Source: a virus
Reading direction: 5' to 3' (one strand)
DNA length: 30,943 nucleotides
Virus record (IMG/VR): IMGVR_UViG_3300025828_000111
Coordinates: 1-30,943 of that record
The notes under the pieces are model-generated. The model was not told the origin of the DNA. It saw only the letters and a list, made by a program, of their open reading frames with translations, and made no database searches. A program made the position numbers and the translations under genes. Below are positions 1-5,718 of the stretch, in pieces. Within the stretch, counting starts at the first letter, position 1; each line of letters starts with the position of its first letter.

Positions 1-185
1 GAACGCTCAGACCCACGCTGGCTGTCAGCAGGATCCCATTGACCACGCCAGAGTCGATAATATTCTTCAAATTTACTTTCATAGTTGCTTTCGTAGTGGT
101 CTCTCCAGTCTTCGCATTTAGTCATGACCCAGTCCTCAAGAGACTCTTGGATCATCAATGGGTCTTGTTCGTATAGTTCACTCAT
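1..185 (-). CDS. Portal protein, N-terminal fragment (runs off left edge)
   Basis: Reading leftward from an ATG at 185, the frame is open to the window edge (61 codons). The peptide contains WRDHYESNYESKFEEYYRLW followed by RGQWDPADSQRGSERS-like sequence. The YYRLWRG-W-x3-D-x6-SER pattern is typical of the first 60 residues of podovirus portal proteins, the dodecameric ring through which DNA enters and leaves the capsid. The start lies 1 bp past the large terminase stop, with CAGGAT upstream as a weak ribosome site. Terminase followed by portal is the usual phage order. The rest of the gene (normally about 450-550 residues more) is outside the window. Identification rests on this short motif and on position. 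Confidence 0.8.
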   Translation of the reverse strand, partial: MSELYEQDPLMIQESLEDWVMTKCEDWRDHYESNYESKFEEYYRLWRGQWDPADSQRGSER

Positions 186-186
186 A

Positions 187-1437
187 TTAGTATCCTGCTA
201 CTACGTCTAAGATTTCGTGGTCTTCAATCTCGTACGTATAGTCGTACGCCACATTAGCCAGCTGGTCGATGTAAGCTAAAGCGTCAACCAAGTCATCGTG
301 AGTTAATGGATCAGGGAACTGAAACAGCTGGTCAAGAAATCTAGCGTTCCATTCACCTTTATTTAACGTAATGTAGCCGTTTTCAAACCTACCTTGTAAC
401 GCCCACATAACTCTGTCTGTTTTCTTTTTATTACCGTGTGTCAGTTCTTCTACTCTAAAAAACGTACCGTACTTCTTTTGTAAGTCCACTAAAGGAGACA
501 TTACAGCTTGCTTAGCAATACCTCTTTCGATTCCAACCGATATGGGACGATAATCTCTAACGGCCTGAAAGATTTTGGTAGCCGTTTCGTCAAGACTCCA
601 TCGTCCATATATGATATTGTCAACAAACCAACCATGCTCACTAACTTTAACGACGGCAATGGCAGTTTCGTCAAGTTTAGAATTCTTTGTTCGTTTTTTA
701 TTGACTTCTTCAAAACCTGCCAAGTCAACGGCAATGTAGTAATCTCCTATTTCCGGCTTATCCTCACTAAAGCGTACCCAGTCTTCCTTAAACATTTCTG
801 ACCCACGCGCTTCAAACGACGCCATAAATTCCTGACGAAACGCATAAGACGACATAGAGCGTTTAGCAACATCAATTTCGTCCGCATCCAATAATGGATT
901 GTCATAAGAAGTAAAGTGCCAAGCTTTGTACGTCGGATCATCGTCTAACTCCGCATATTTGTACAACTCATAAAAATGGTTGCGACCCATAGGTGTCCCT
1001 ATGAACATCGCACAGCCCTTTTGGTCAGCCAAAGCAGGTCTCAAGATTTGTTCAAATACGTCAGGTTTCATGTCTGCGTACTCGTCCATCACTAGGAACT
1101 TGAGGCTGACACCTCGCATTGTCTCTGGTCTATCAGCACCTTTTAGGCTAATGGTAGCACCGTTGACAAGCTTAATTTGAAGATTATTAATGTGACTACC
1201 GCTAATAACAGGATGCCCCAGTTCAAGCAGGGTTTGCCACATGATGTCTCTGGCTTGTCCTTGAGTAGGTGCGACGTAAAATACATGGCCTCTGTCCGCC
1301 TGTAGTGCATTAACTATTAACATCCATGCTGCTAACCTAGACTTACCTGTACGTCGCCCAGCAGCTACTATTTTAAATCTTGTTTCATCTGCCCAGACTT
1401 CCTGTTGCCAAGGCAGTAGTTCTATATTAAGATCCAT
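187..1437 (-). CDS. terL: Terminase large subunit (DNA packaging ATPase/nuclease)
   Basis: This is the motor that pumps DNA into the prohead and cuts the concatemer. The 416 residues begin with an adaptor PWQQEVW, then Walker A GRRTGKS (27-33), Walker B FLVMDE (114-119) and coupling motif GTP (147-149). The C-terminal RNase H-like nuclease shows an acidic residue in YYIAVDLAG (D238), a second in VGIERG, and the closing DDLVDALAY. All catalytic elements look intact and the length is slightly short for the family. The ATG at 1437 overlaps the upstream gene by 11 nt, suggesting coupled translation. It lies two genes downstream of the small terminase and directly upstream of portal. Confidence 0.95.
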   Translation of the reverse strand: MDLNIELLPWQQEVWADETRFKIVAAGRRTGKSRLAAWMLIVNALQADRGHVFYVAPTQGQARDIMWQTLLELGHPVISGSHINNLQIKLVNGATISLKGADRPETMRGVSLKFLVMDEYADMKPDVFEQILRPALADQKGCAMFIGTPMGRNHFYELYKYAELDDDPTYKAWHFTSYDNPLLDADEIDVAKRSMSSYAFRQEFMASFEARGSEMFKEDWVRFSEDKPEIGDYYIAVDLAGFEEVNKKRTKNSKLDETAIAVVKVSEHGWFVDNIIYGRWSLDETATKIFQAVRDYRPISVGIERGIAKQAVMSPLVDLQKKYGTFFRVEELTHGNKKKTDRVMWALQGRFENGYITLNKGEWNARFLDQLFQFPDPLTHDDLVDALAYIDQLANVAYDYTYEIEDHEILDVVAGY

Positions 1438-1789
1438 TAAAATTACTAAACGCTGCTGGTCTTTCTAGTAACTGAAAGGTAACTGCTACTTCCATTTGCC
1501 CTGTTGACGAAGACGCTTGAGTTTTTACAGTGTCTCCGTTATGTAGTACAAAAATACCGTTGTCGTTTTGACCGCCTATGATTTCTTTGTTGCCTGCACC
1601 AATGCTAGTGCCGTCAAAGAAGTACATTTGGTCTACACCGCCTGTCTCCCACCAAAGACTTATTTGATTTGTACTGCCACCGTGGTTAGCAATAAAGATA
1701 TACACAATATGTATCGTGTAACCGGATGGTATAGTGAACAGTGTCTGCTCAGTAGCGTCTGATAACGTAATGTGTTTTGTATGAAGCAT
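1427..1789 (-). CDS. Beta-rich protein of unknown function, possibly structural
   Basis: I do not assign a function. The frame can be opened from a GTG at 1801, but the ATG at 1789 is preferred because it overlaps the preceding stop as TAATG; this gives 120 residues. The sequence alternates polar and hydrophobic residues, with TIPSGYTIHIVYIFIANHGG in the first half and VLHNGDTVKTQASS near the end. A Pro-Ser-Gly turn followed by a late NGD motif is a pattern I associate with small beta-sandwich proteins beside phage tail or head genes. No signal peptide or membrane segment is visible. It sits between the M15 peptidase and the large terminase and overlaps the latter by 11 nt. It could be a head decoration, minor tail or lysin-associated protein. 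Confidence 0.6.
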   Translation of the reverse strand: MLHTKHITLSDATEQTLFTIPSGYTIHIVYIFIANHGGSTNQISLWWETGGVDQMYFFDGTSIGAGNKEIIGGQNDNGIFVLHNGDTVKTQASSSTGQMEVAVTFQLLERPAAFSNFNGS

Positions 1790-2139
1790 TAGTAAGTCCA
1801 CATAACAGGTGATGTACCGCGTGTGTCTACGTGTACAAAACCCTTGTCAATACCAATGCCAGTAAACTTAAGCTCAATGGCTTTGGTTACAATCGTAAGG
1901 CGATCAGCGGCATTTGTTATTTTTATGTCTGCCGCGATGCCTTGTGCGTGAGTACCAGGTACGTCTTTCTTAGCCTCTATAGGATGCTTGGTTGGATGCC
2001 TATAGCCACTCGTGACTTCAAAAGGAAAACCACATGCCTCACGTAACTCGTCTAACTTTTCTAAAAACTCTCGTTCCATGTTGTTGGTGCCTGTAACCTG
2101 ACAGTCAAACTCTTCTCGTGTGAAGTACTTAAGAGACAT
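1789..2139 (-). CDS. M15-type peptidase (probable endolysin)
   Basis: A small single-domain zinc peptidase of 116 residues resembling the D-Ala-D-Ala carboxypeptidase / Peptidase_M15_3 family. The expected zinc site is visible: His64 in GTHAQG, Asp71 in IAADI, and His103 in FVHVD, with Asp105 beside it. SGYRHP (44-49) is the usual upstream motif. Family members cleave peptide cross-links of peptidoglycan, so this is the likely lysin. No signal peptide or membrane anchor is present, so it would need the holin encoded at 25693-26091. The ATG at 2139 has GGAGAAG upstream and overlaps the small terminase gene by 11 nt. A virion-associated role cannot be excluded. Confidence 0.88.
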   Translation of the reverse strand: MSLKYFTREEFDCQVTGTNNMEREFLEKLDELREACGFPFEVTSGYRHPTKHPIEAKKDVPGTHAQGIAADIKITNAADRLTIVTKAIELKFTGIGIDKGFVHVDTRGTSPVMWTY

Positions 2140-2512
2140 CTTCTACTTCTCCTTCAATAATGTCAGGTGTTGAGACCTCAGCAGTACCAACGCCACTAAT
2201 GTTGATCTGAATAGCGTTTCTACCAGTGTCCTTTACTACGTCTTTTTCAAAAGCACCTACAGGCAACATACGGTCCATAATTAACTTCCAAGCTGCAGCC
2301 TGATTCTTATGGTCGTTGTCCAAAGCAGCATCAAAAATAGTCTCCAACACCAGTCGTGACTTAGGTGACGCCAACATACGTGCTTTGTATTCATTGATTA
2401 TCGCTGCGTCACCCTTTGGTCGGCCTACTTTGCCTTTGTTACCTGGCTTAACAGCAGCTACTTCTGACTTTCGGGGTCTACCACGACCTCTTTTTTTTAT
2501 TTCTTGAGTCAT
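2129..2512 (-). CDS. terS: Terminase small subunit (candidate)
   Basis: The 127-residue basic protein is the first gene of the leftward transcript and lies two genes ahead of the large terminase, the normal place for the DNA-recognition subunit. The N-terminus carries two AT-hook-like cores, RGRGRPRK (8-15) and VGRPKGD near residues 29-35. A helical middle follows (AAWKLIMDRMLP), then an acidic tail (EGEVEDVS). The helix-rich centre followed by an INISGVG strand is typical of small terminase-like proteins in T7-like marine phages. The ATG at 2512 has AGGGAT about 10 nt upstream. AT-hooks would bind minor-groove AT tracts, such as those in the adjacent intergenic region; this link is inference. 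Confidence 0.75.
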   Translation of the reverse strand: MTQEIKKRGRGRPRKSEVAAVKPGNKGKVGRPKGDAAIINEYKARMLASPKSRLVLETIFDAALDNDHKNQAAAWKLIMDRMLPVGAFEKDVVKDTGRNAIQINISGVGTAEVSTPDIIEGEVEDVS

Positions 2513-2531
2513 GATTAAAATTATCCCTAAT

Positions 2532-2695
2532 TACAACTATAGTATAACACAAGTTTACACAAAAGTCAAGTTATTTTTTAGTTATTTTACAAAGTAGTAG
2601 TTTTACTAGTGAAAACAATAGGTTACATGAGTAGTAATTACCGTTATTTTTTCTAATTTTGGCTTATTTTGTGCTTAGGTGGCTACAACTATAGT
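2532..2695. promoter_or_regulatory. Two copies of TACAACTATAGT (possible operator pair)
   Basis: The identical 12-mer occurs at 2532-2543 and 2684-2695; the second copy extends into the perfect 10-bp palindrome AACTATAGTT. The first copy overlaps the -10 box and predicted start of the leftward promoter, where a bound protein would block transcription. The copies are 152 bp apart, with a strongly AT-rich stretch (2571-2680) between them. That stretch shows no reading frame and could be a melting or bending region. The operator role is inferred from position only. Confidence 0.4.
2541..2569 (-). promoter_or_regulatory. Sigma-70-like promoter for the leftward terminase operon
   Basis: Read on the minus strand: TTGACT (2569-2564), 17-bp spacer, TATACT (2546-2541). 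Each hexamer has one mismatch to consensus and the spacer is ideal. The predicted start near 2534 gives a leader of about 22 nt to the small terminase ATG at 2512. Confidence 0.72.
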
Positions 2696-2705
2696 TATAC
2701 AGCGG

Positions 2706-3000
2706 CAACACGGGCTCCCCCCTTGAATTTACACCAGGAAACCGAAGAAGTCAAGTGGTAATTTACACAGTTGACATGGGTTGCAACTCGTGTTAGCCAC
2801 TGGAGTTGGCATGGTTCTTGCACGAGGTGCACCATAAGACCAACACGGGAAACTTGGCATGGTGTTTGCATGGGTTGACAAGTGTGTGAGCTTATGTTGG
2901 ACCCTTTGGAGCTACCTTTATATCACGCACGTACGCGACTATATGATTCACCTGGTGTTGTCAATAGTCCAAACATGTGAAATATTTACAGTTGACACGG
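2706..3000. repeat. Cluster of TTGRCATGG-type repeats in the divergent control region
   Basis: The intergenic stretch 2513-3054 has no convincing gene. Its right half repeats a short element: TTGACATGGGTTGCA at 2771, TTGGCATGG at 2806, TTGGCATGG at 2854, TTGCATGGG at 2866 and TTGACACGGG at 2992. CAACACGGG also appears near 2707 and near 2841. Three copies are followed within a few bases by TTGCA. The 2771 and 2992 copies also share an upstream TTTACA...GTTGACA context. The array could be regulator sites, promoter elements or origin iterons; the sequence does not decide which. Confidence 0.55.
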
Positions 3001-3020
3001 GTCATCAAATGCGGCCTAAT
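2992..3020 (+). promoter_or_regulatory. Sigma-70-like promoter for the rightward early genes
   Basis: Consensus TTGACA at 2992-2997, an exact 17-bp spacer, then CCTAAT at 3015-3020 (4 of 6 matches). The predicted start near 3027 gives a leader of about 28 nt to the ATG at 3055. The -35 box is itself one of the TTGRCA(T/C)GG repeats, so a protein binding the repeats would compete with or assist polymerase. A weaker candidate, TTGGAC (2897-2902), 16 bp, TATATC (2919-2924), lies upstream. Confidence 0.6.
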
Positions 3021-3054
3021 GAAGTCAACAGCAACAAAGACGGAGCAACACAAC

Positions 3055-3303
3055 ATGACTACAACATACAACGGATGGACAAACAGAGAGACATGGCAGG
3101 CTAACCTATGGCTTGACAACGACGGCATCTTTGAGATGTTTAGAGAAGATCGGGAAGCAGTAACACCGGAACGGCTAGAGTCATTCCTTGAGGAACTGCT
3201 ACACGAGCACACTGGACAAGGCTCACTATTAGGTGACATCGTTACCGACTGGATGTTATCGGTTAACTTTGACGAAATAACAGCCAACGTAAACGAGGAA
3301 TAA
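3055..3303 (+). CDS. Small conserved phage protein with NGWTNRETW motif
   Basis: First gene of the rightward early block, 82 residues. The frame is open from 2977, but the ATG at 3055 is chosen because GGAG lies 9 nt upstream and because the conserved part starts there (MTTTYNGWTNRETWQANLW). The TYNGW-x-N-x-ETW signature belongs to a small phage family of unknown function that I recall from memory as DUF7249. The protein is acidic, with a helical middle (ERLESFLEELL) and no membrane segment. First position in an early operon fits a host-takeover or regulatory role, but nothing in the sequence shows one. Confidence 0.8.
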   Translation: MTTTYNGWTNRETWQANLWLDNDGIFEMFREDREAVTPERLESFLEELLHEHTGQGSLLGDIVTDWMLSVNFDEITANVNEE

Positions 3304-3308
3304 ACACA

Positions 3309-3482
3309 ATGACAACTTATCAAGCGGCGTTGTACAAACTAAACAAAGCTAAAACACTGAAGGAACTTAAAAGGCTAGACAAAAGTTTTGAAAGGATTTA
3401 CAACAATGGCTTGTTTACAGTCATTCAGTATCAGACACTAGATCAAAAACTGGTAGATAAACTAATTGAATTAGAGGGCTAA
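3309..3482 (+). CDS. Small basic helical protein, 57 residues
   Basis: Not recognised. It opens at an ATG 5 nt after the previous stop, with GAGGAA upstream, and ends 3 nt before the next start. It is Lys- and Leu-rich and appears helical throughout (KTLKELKRLDKSFERIY, then DQKLVDKLIELEG), with no cysteines or membrane segment. It is kept because it exactly fills the gap between two well-supported genes on the same strand and has a plausible ribosome site. Confidence 0.65.
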   Translation: MTTYQAALYKLNKAKTLKELKRLDKSFERIYNNGLFTVIQYQTLDQKLVDKLIELEG

Positions 3483-3485
3483 CCA

Positions 3486-3722
3486 ATGAAACTTAAGCAA
3501 CTAGGCAGCAACAAGACACAAGTCACCTTCGACCTTCATACTGGCAAGATGGACGTGTTGTTCAGCTATGAGACACCAGTGGCAGCATGGCTACCAAACA
3601 GAGGCTACATACGCACAAACCAGAAGTTTAGCGTTACCACTACCAAACACATTAACCAGTGGCTAAACGGTGCTGAAGCTCAGGAAGTGCCGCAGTCACA
3701 ACTAGAGGAGCTAGTATCATGA
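3486..3722 (+). CDS. Small conserved phage protein with SVTTTKHINQWL motif
   Basis: The 78 residues show a beta-rich N-terminal half (VTFDLHTGKMDVLFSYETPV) and the motif KFSVTTTKHINQWLNG. I recognise this combination, a SY-x-TPVA strand followed by S-V-T-T-x-KHIN-x-WL, as a small family common in phages of many hosts. I recall it as possibly DUF8033, unverified. Its function is unknown. It ends in the ATGA overlap (3719-3722) that starts the next gene, so the two are probably co-translated. Confidence 0.78.
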   Translation: MKLKQLGSNKTQVTFDLHTGKMDVLFSYETPVAAWLPNRGYIRTNQKFSVTTTKHINQWLNGAEAQEVPQSQLEELVS

Positions 3723-3940
3723 AGGACACTATTGACTGCTTTACAAGCTTTGACATGAACCAAGGTAAAACTAAAGTATTCTGCGGCTACTCAGGCATAA
3801 ACAATGCTCACATAGTCTGGAGACAAGATGGTGACTACGTGGGCAACATGTTGATCTACAGTGACGCTGGAGACGCTTTGGAGGACTTCAATACACGTAA
3901 AGAGTTTGCACAGTCTATGGGAGCGCTAGATCATGTTTGA
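3719..3940 (+). CDS. Hypothetical early protein, 73 residues
   Basis: Not recognised. The start is fixed by a 4-nt ATGA overlap with the previous gene. The N-terminal half looks beta-stranded (DMNQGKTKVFCGYSGI) and a short helical C-terminus follows (GDALEDFNTRKEFAQSMG). The layout resembles its upstream neighbour, a strand-rich start with a KTKVFCGYS segment against KMDVLFSYE. A distant duplication is possible but not shown. Confidence 0.65.
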   Translation: MKDTIDCFTSFDMNQGKTKVFCGYSGINNAHIVWRQDGDYVGNMLIYSDAGDALEDFNTRKEFAQSMGALDHV

Positions 3941-4058
3941 ACAGTGGCAACCATGGTGGGACGTTGTGATCCTTTTGGTGGGCTTTGGCATCACGTCAAT
4001 GGTACTTAAGGCATACGAGATGCGAACCAGGAAACCCAAAGGAGCAACCAGGAAATGA
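3933..4058 (+). CDS. Small single-pass membrane protein, 41 residues
   Basis: A short frame starting inside the previous gene (8-nt overlap) and ending in an ATGA overlap with the methyltransferase-like gene. An N-terminal MFEQWQPWWD is followed by one hydrophobic segment (VVILLVGFGITSMVL, residues 11-25) and a basic tail (EMRTRKPKGATRK). By the positive-inside rule the C-terminus would face the cytoplasm. Early single-pass phage proteins often act on the host membrane, for example in superinfection exclusion; that role is speculation here. Confidence 0.62.
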   Translation: MFEQWQPWWDVVILLVGFGITSMVLKAYEMRTRKPKGATRK

Positions 4059-4639
4059 GAGTCTTAGTCGCTTGTGAATATTCAGGGAGAGTAAGAGAAG
4101 CCTTTGCAGCTTTAGGGCATGATGCGTGGTCATGTGATCTATTACCTGCAGATGATAACTCATCAAAGCATTATCAAGAGGACTGCATCGGAGTAATGAA
4201 ACGAGAACAATGGGACATTATCATAATGCACCCGCCATGCACAGCTTTAGCTGTCTCTGGTAACGCTTGGTACGGTCAAGGCATGCCAAAACATAACGAG
4301 AGACTGAAGGCCATAGAGTGGACTAGAGAGCTTTGGGAGACTGCAAAGGCAAACGCTAAGTTTGTCTGTATGGAAAATCCTGTTGGTGTCTTACCTTTTA
4401 AGCCTACGCAGTATGTTCAGCCTTGGATGTTTGGACATCCTGAGTCAAAGAAAACCGGCCTTTGGTTGCACAACTTACCGCCATTAACTGAGACTGACAA
4501 CGTAAAAGAAGTAATGGACAAACTTCCAAAGAACCAACAACAGAGAATTCATTACTTACCACCTAGTGCTGACAGATGGAAGATTAGAAGCACTACCTTT
4601 GAAGGCGTAGCGGAAGCTATGGCTAATCAATGGGGGTAA
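4055..4639 (+). CDS. DNA cytosine methyltransferase-like protein
   Basis: The 194 residues begin with MRVLVACEYSGRVREAF, resembling the SAM-binding motif I of C5-cytosine methyltransferases. The catalytic-type loop HPPCT follows (59-63, Cys62), then MENPVG (106-111) at the position of the usual ENV motif. Order and spacing match the C5-methyltransferase fold. The protein is far shorter than typical enzymes (over 300 residues) and has no room for a normal target-recognition domain; ENP replaces ENV. Compact homologues are common in marine phages and often labelled DNA methyltransferase. It may modify phage DNA against host restriction, but specificity and activity cannot be read from the sequence. 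No restriction partner is nearby. Confidence 0.78.
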   Translation: MRVLVACEYSGRVREAFAALGHDAWSCDLLPADDNSSKHYQEDCIGVMKREQWDIIIMHPPCTALAVSGNAWYGQGMPKHNERLKAIEWTRELWETAKANAKFVCMENPVGVLPFKPTQYVQPWMFGHPESKKTGLWLHNLPPLTETDNVKEVMDKLPKNQQQRIHYLPPSADRWKIRSTTFEGVAEAMANQWG

Positions 4640-4642
4640 CTT

Positions 4643-4786
4643 ATGAAATTTAACTTTTACTTTTCGTCTAAACCTATGCTACAACTATTGTACATACCAA
4701 GCCATAACAACTTAAGATATACCTACGTGTTGTCCGTTGCATGGTTTAGGTGTGAAATAAGTAAATATTACTGGAGGTACTTTTGA
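4643..4786 (+). CDS. Hypothetical aromatic-rich small protein, 47 residues
   Basis: Not recognised. It starts 3 nt after the previous stop with GGGGG as a possible ribosome site. It is unusually rich in Phe, Tyr and Trp (MKFNFYFSSK at the start, KYYWRYF at the end), with a moderately hydrophobic centre. Its last codons contain a TGGAGG ribosome site for the next gene, and its TGA overlaps that gene's TTG. It could be a leader that sets translation of the next gene rather than a functional protein. Confidence 0.5.
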   Translation: MKFNFYFSSKPMLQLLYIPSHNNLRYTYVLSVAWFRCEISKYYWRYF

Positions 4787-4947
4787 AGAACAGAAGCCAC
4801 GTAAAGGACTACTTTATGTCACAGGAAGAAGTAGCCAAAGCGTTAAACATGACACGTTCAGAAGTTCAACAAACGGAATGCACAGCATTGAAGAAGTTAA
4901 AACGATCAGGTAAGCTCAGGAGATACGTAGGAGCTAAGGAGAACTAA
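4783..4947 (+). CDS. Sigma-70 region 4-like helix-turn-helix protein
   Basis: The 54-residue frame starts at TTG 4783, 5 nt after a strong TGGAGG (4772-4777), and overlaps the previous TGA. An ATG at 4816 is the alternative start (43 residues). The core MSQEEVAKALNMTRSEVQQ then TECTALKKLKR matches the layout of sigma factor region 4.2: SQEEVA-x-x-L, turn, T/S-R-x-x-V-x-Q-x-E, then ALKKL. Region 4.2 reads the -35 box and contacts the beta-flap of RNA polymerase. No sigma region 2 is present, so it cannot be a complete sigma factor. It might redirect or modulate host polymerase, or simply be a small DNA-binding regulator. Confidence 0.62.
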   Translation: MKNRSHVKDYFMSQEEVAKALNMTRSEVQQTECTALKKLKRSGKLRRYVGAKEN

Positions 4948-4949
4948 AG

Positions 4950-5204
4950 ATGGCGAGAGAACTAGTGGACATCTGGCAGGACGACTATGACAACATGGTG
5001 GAAGGCAAAGGCATCTATCGGGACTACGAGAGAGATCCTGAAGAGGAGCCGGACTTTGACGCTATGGACACGACAGTAACTAATTTACTGCTAACCACTG
5101 AGGAACTAAACCAGGAACACCAGAGGCAACTAGAGAGAATGCAACAGTTAGCCGACGCAATTAAACACTGGAGATACTTAACAGGGAGAATTAACAATGG
5201 TTGA
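4950..5204 (+). CDS. Hypothetical acidic protein with coiled-coil C-terminus
   Basis: Not recognised. The 84 residues begin with an acidic half (DIWQDDYDNMVEG, then DPEEEPDFDAMD). A long helix with heptad-like spacing follows (EELNQEHQRQLERMQQLADAIKHW), likely to dimerise. The start ATG has AAGGAG about 8 nt upstream, the clearest ribosome site of the local cluster. The end overlaps the next gene by 8 nt. Small acidic early phage proteins sometimes mimic DNA or inhibit host enzymes; there is no specific evidence for that here. Confidence 0.65.
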   Translation: MARELVDIWQDDYDNMVEGKGIYRDYERDPEEEPDFDAMDTTVTNLLLTTEELNQEHQRQLERMQQLADAIKHWRYLTGRINNG

Positions 5205-5394
5205 ACATATGCTGCCACCAGATCCTACAGACTACTTTAGTGCTGCAGAAATGGATTACATGATGGCTATGATTGAGGACTATGAAGTTGAAATGTTTAG
5301 ACTTCAGGTGAAACAAAGGCTGAAAGAGATGGACAGGAGCGACCTAGAGCGCAACATGTTGGACATCTACGGAGACGACTGGAAAAACATATGA
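5197..5394 (+). CDS. Hypothetical acidic helical protein, 65 residues
   Basis: Not recognised. The start lies within the end of the previous gene (8-nt overlap) and its stop overlaps the next start as ATGA. It is Met-rich and acidic, with predicted helices EMDYMMAMIEDYEVEMFRL and VKQRLKEMDRSDLERNML. There are no cysteines or membrane segments. It is supported by tight packing between two neighbouring frames rather than by similarity. Confidence 0.6.
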   Translation: MVEHMLPPDPTDYFSAAEMDYMMAMIEDYEVEMFRLQVKQRLKEMDRSDLERNMLDIYGDDWKNI

Positions 5395-5579
5395 GATGTA
5401 AAGCATGTGATCGAATATTGGAAGAAAAAGAATTGTTAAAGAAAGACAACCAAGGGAACTTTATTGATCTATGCAACAACTGCTTATTTTCTTCTATAGA
5501 TACTAATGTAGACAGCATTGGTACTATTACTGAGGATTTATTCTTGACAAATGATGAGGACTATGATACCCTCTACTAA
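5391..5579 (+). CDS. Small zinc-ribbon-like protein
   Basis: The 62 residues open with CKAC (Cys3, Cys6) and have CNNC at 28-31, a CxxC-x21-CxxC layout able to hold one zinc ion as a small ribbon or knuckle. The remainder is acidic and unstructured-looking (TEDLFLTNDEDYDTLY). Similar tiny zinc proteins are frequent in early phage operons and usually bind protein or nucleic acid. The ATGA overlap with the previous gene fixes the start. It is the last gene before the repeat-bearing gap at 5580-5718. Confidence 0.68.
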   Translation: MRCKACDRILEEKELLKKDNQGNFIDLCNNCLFSSIDTNVDSIGTITEDLFLTNDEDYDTLY

Positions 5580-5718
5580 AGTAGTACCTATGTAGTACCT
5601 TAGAAGTAAACAGAAGTAGTTAAACATTAGTAGTAAACAAAAGTAGTAAACAAAAGTAGTAAACAAAAGTAGTAAACAACATTAGTACTTCAGTAGTACA
5701 ACAGGAGATAACTTAAGT
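5580..5718. repeat. Iteron-like 13-bp tandem repeats in an AT-rich gap
   Basis: Four head-to-tail copies of AGTAGTAAACAAA occupy 5629-5680; the last base differs in the fourth copy. Degenerate copies precede them (AGAAGTAAACAG and AAGTAGTTAAACATT, about 5602-5628). The array is flanked by GTAGTACC twice (about 5581-5599) and TAGTACTTCAGTAGTAC on the right. There are no spacers, so it is not a CRISPR. No gene fits. The gap splits the early gene run upstream of the replication genes, as expected for an origin or a regulator array, but only the repeats are directly seen. Confidence 0.7.

Noticed and set aside
2977-3054. Earlier start for the NGWTNRETW protein
   Set aside because: Those codons cover the -35 and -10 boxes and lie upstream of the predicted transcript start; the ATG at 3055 has a proper ribosome site.
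2859-3104. Plus-strand frame crossing the control region
   Set aside because: It starts at a poor site, runs through the promoter and repeats, and overlaps the well-supported gene at 3055 in another frame.
5629-5680. Tandem repeats considered as a CRISPR array
   Set aside because: Units are 13 bp and directly adjacent with no spacers; no cas genes are present. The Cas4-like nuclease at 10158 fits a T7-type exonuclease slot instead.
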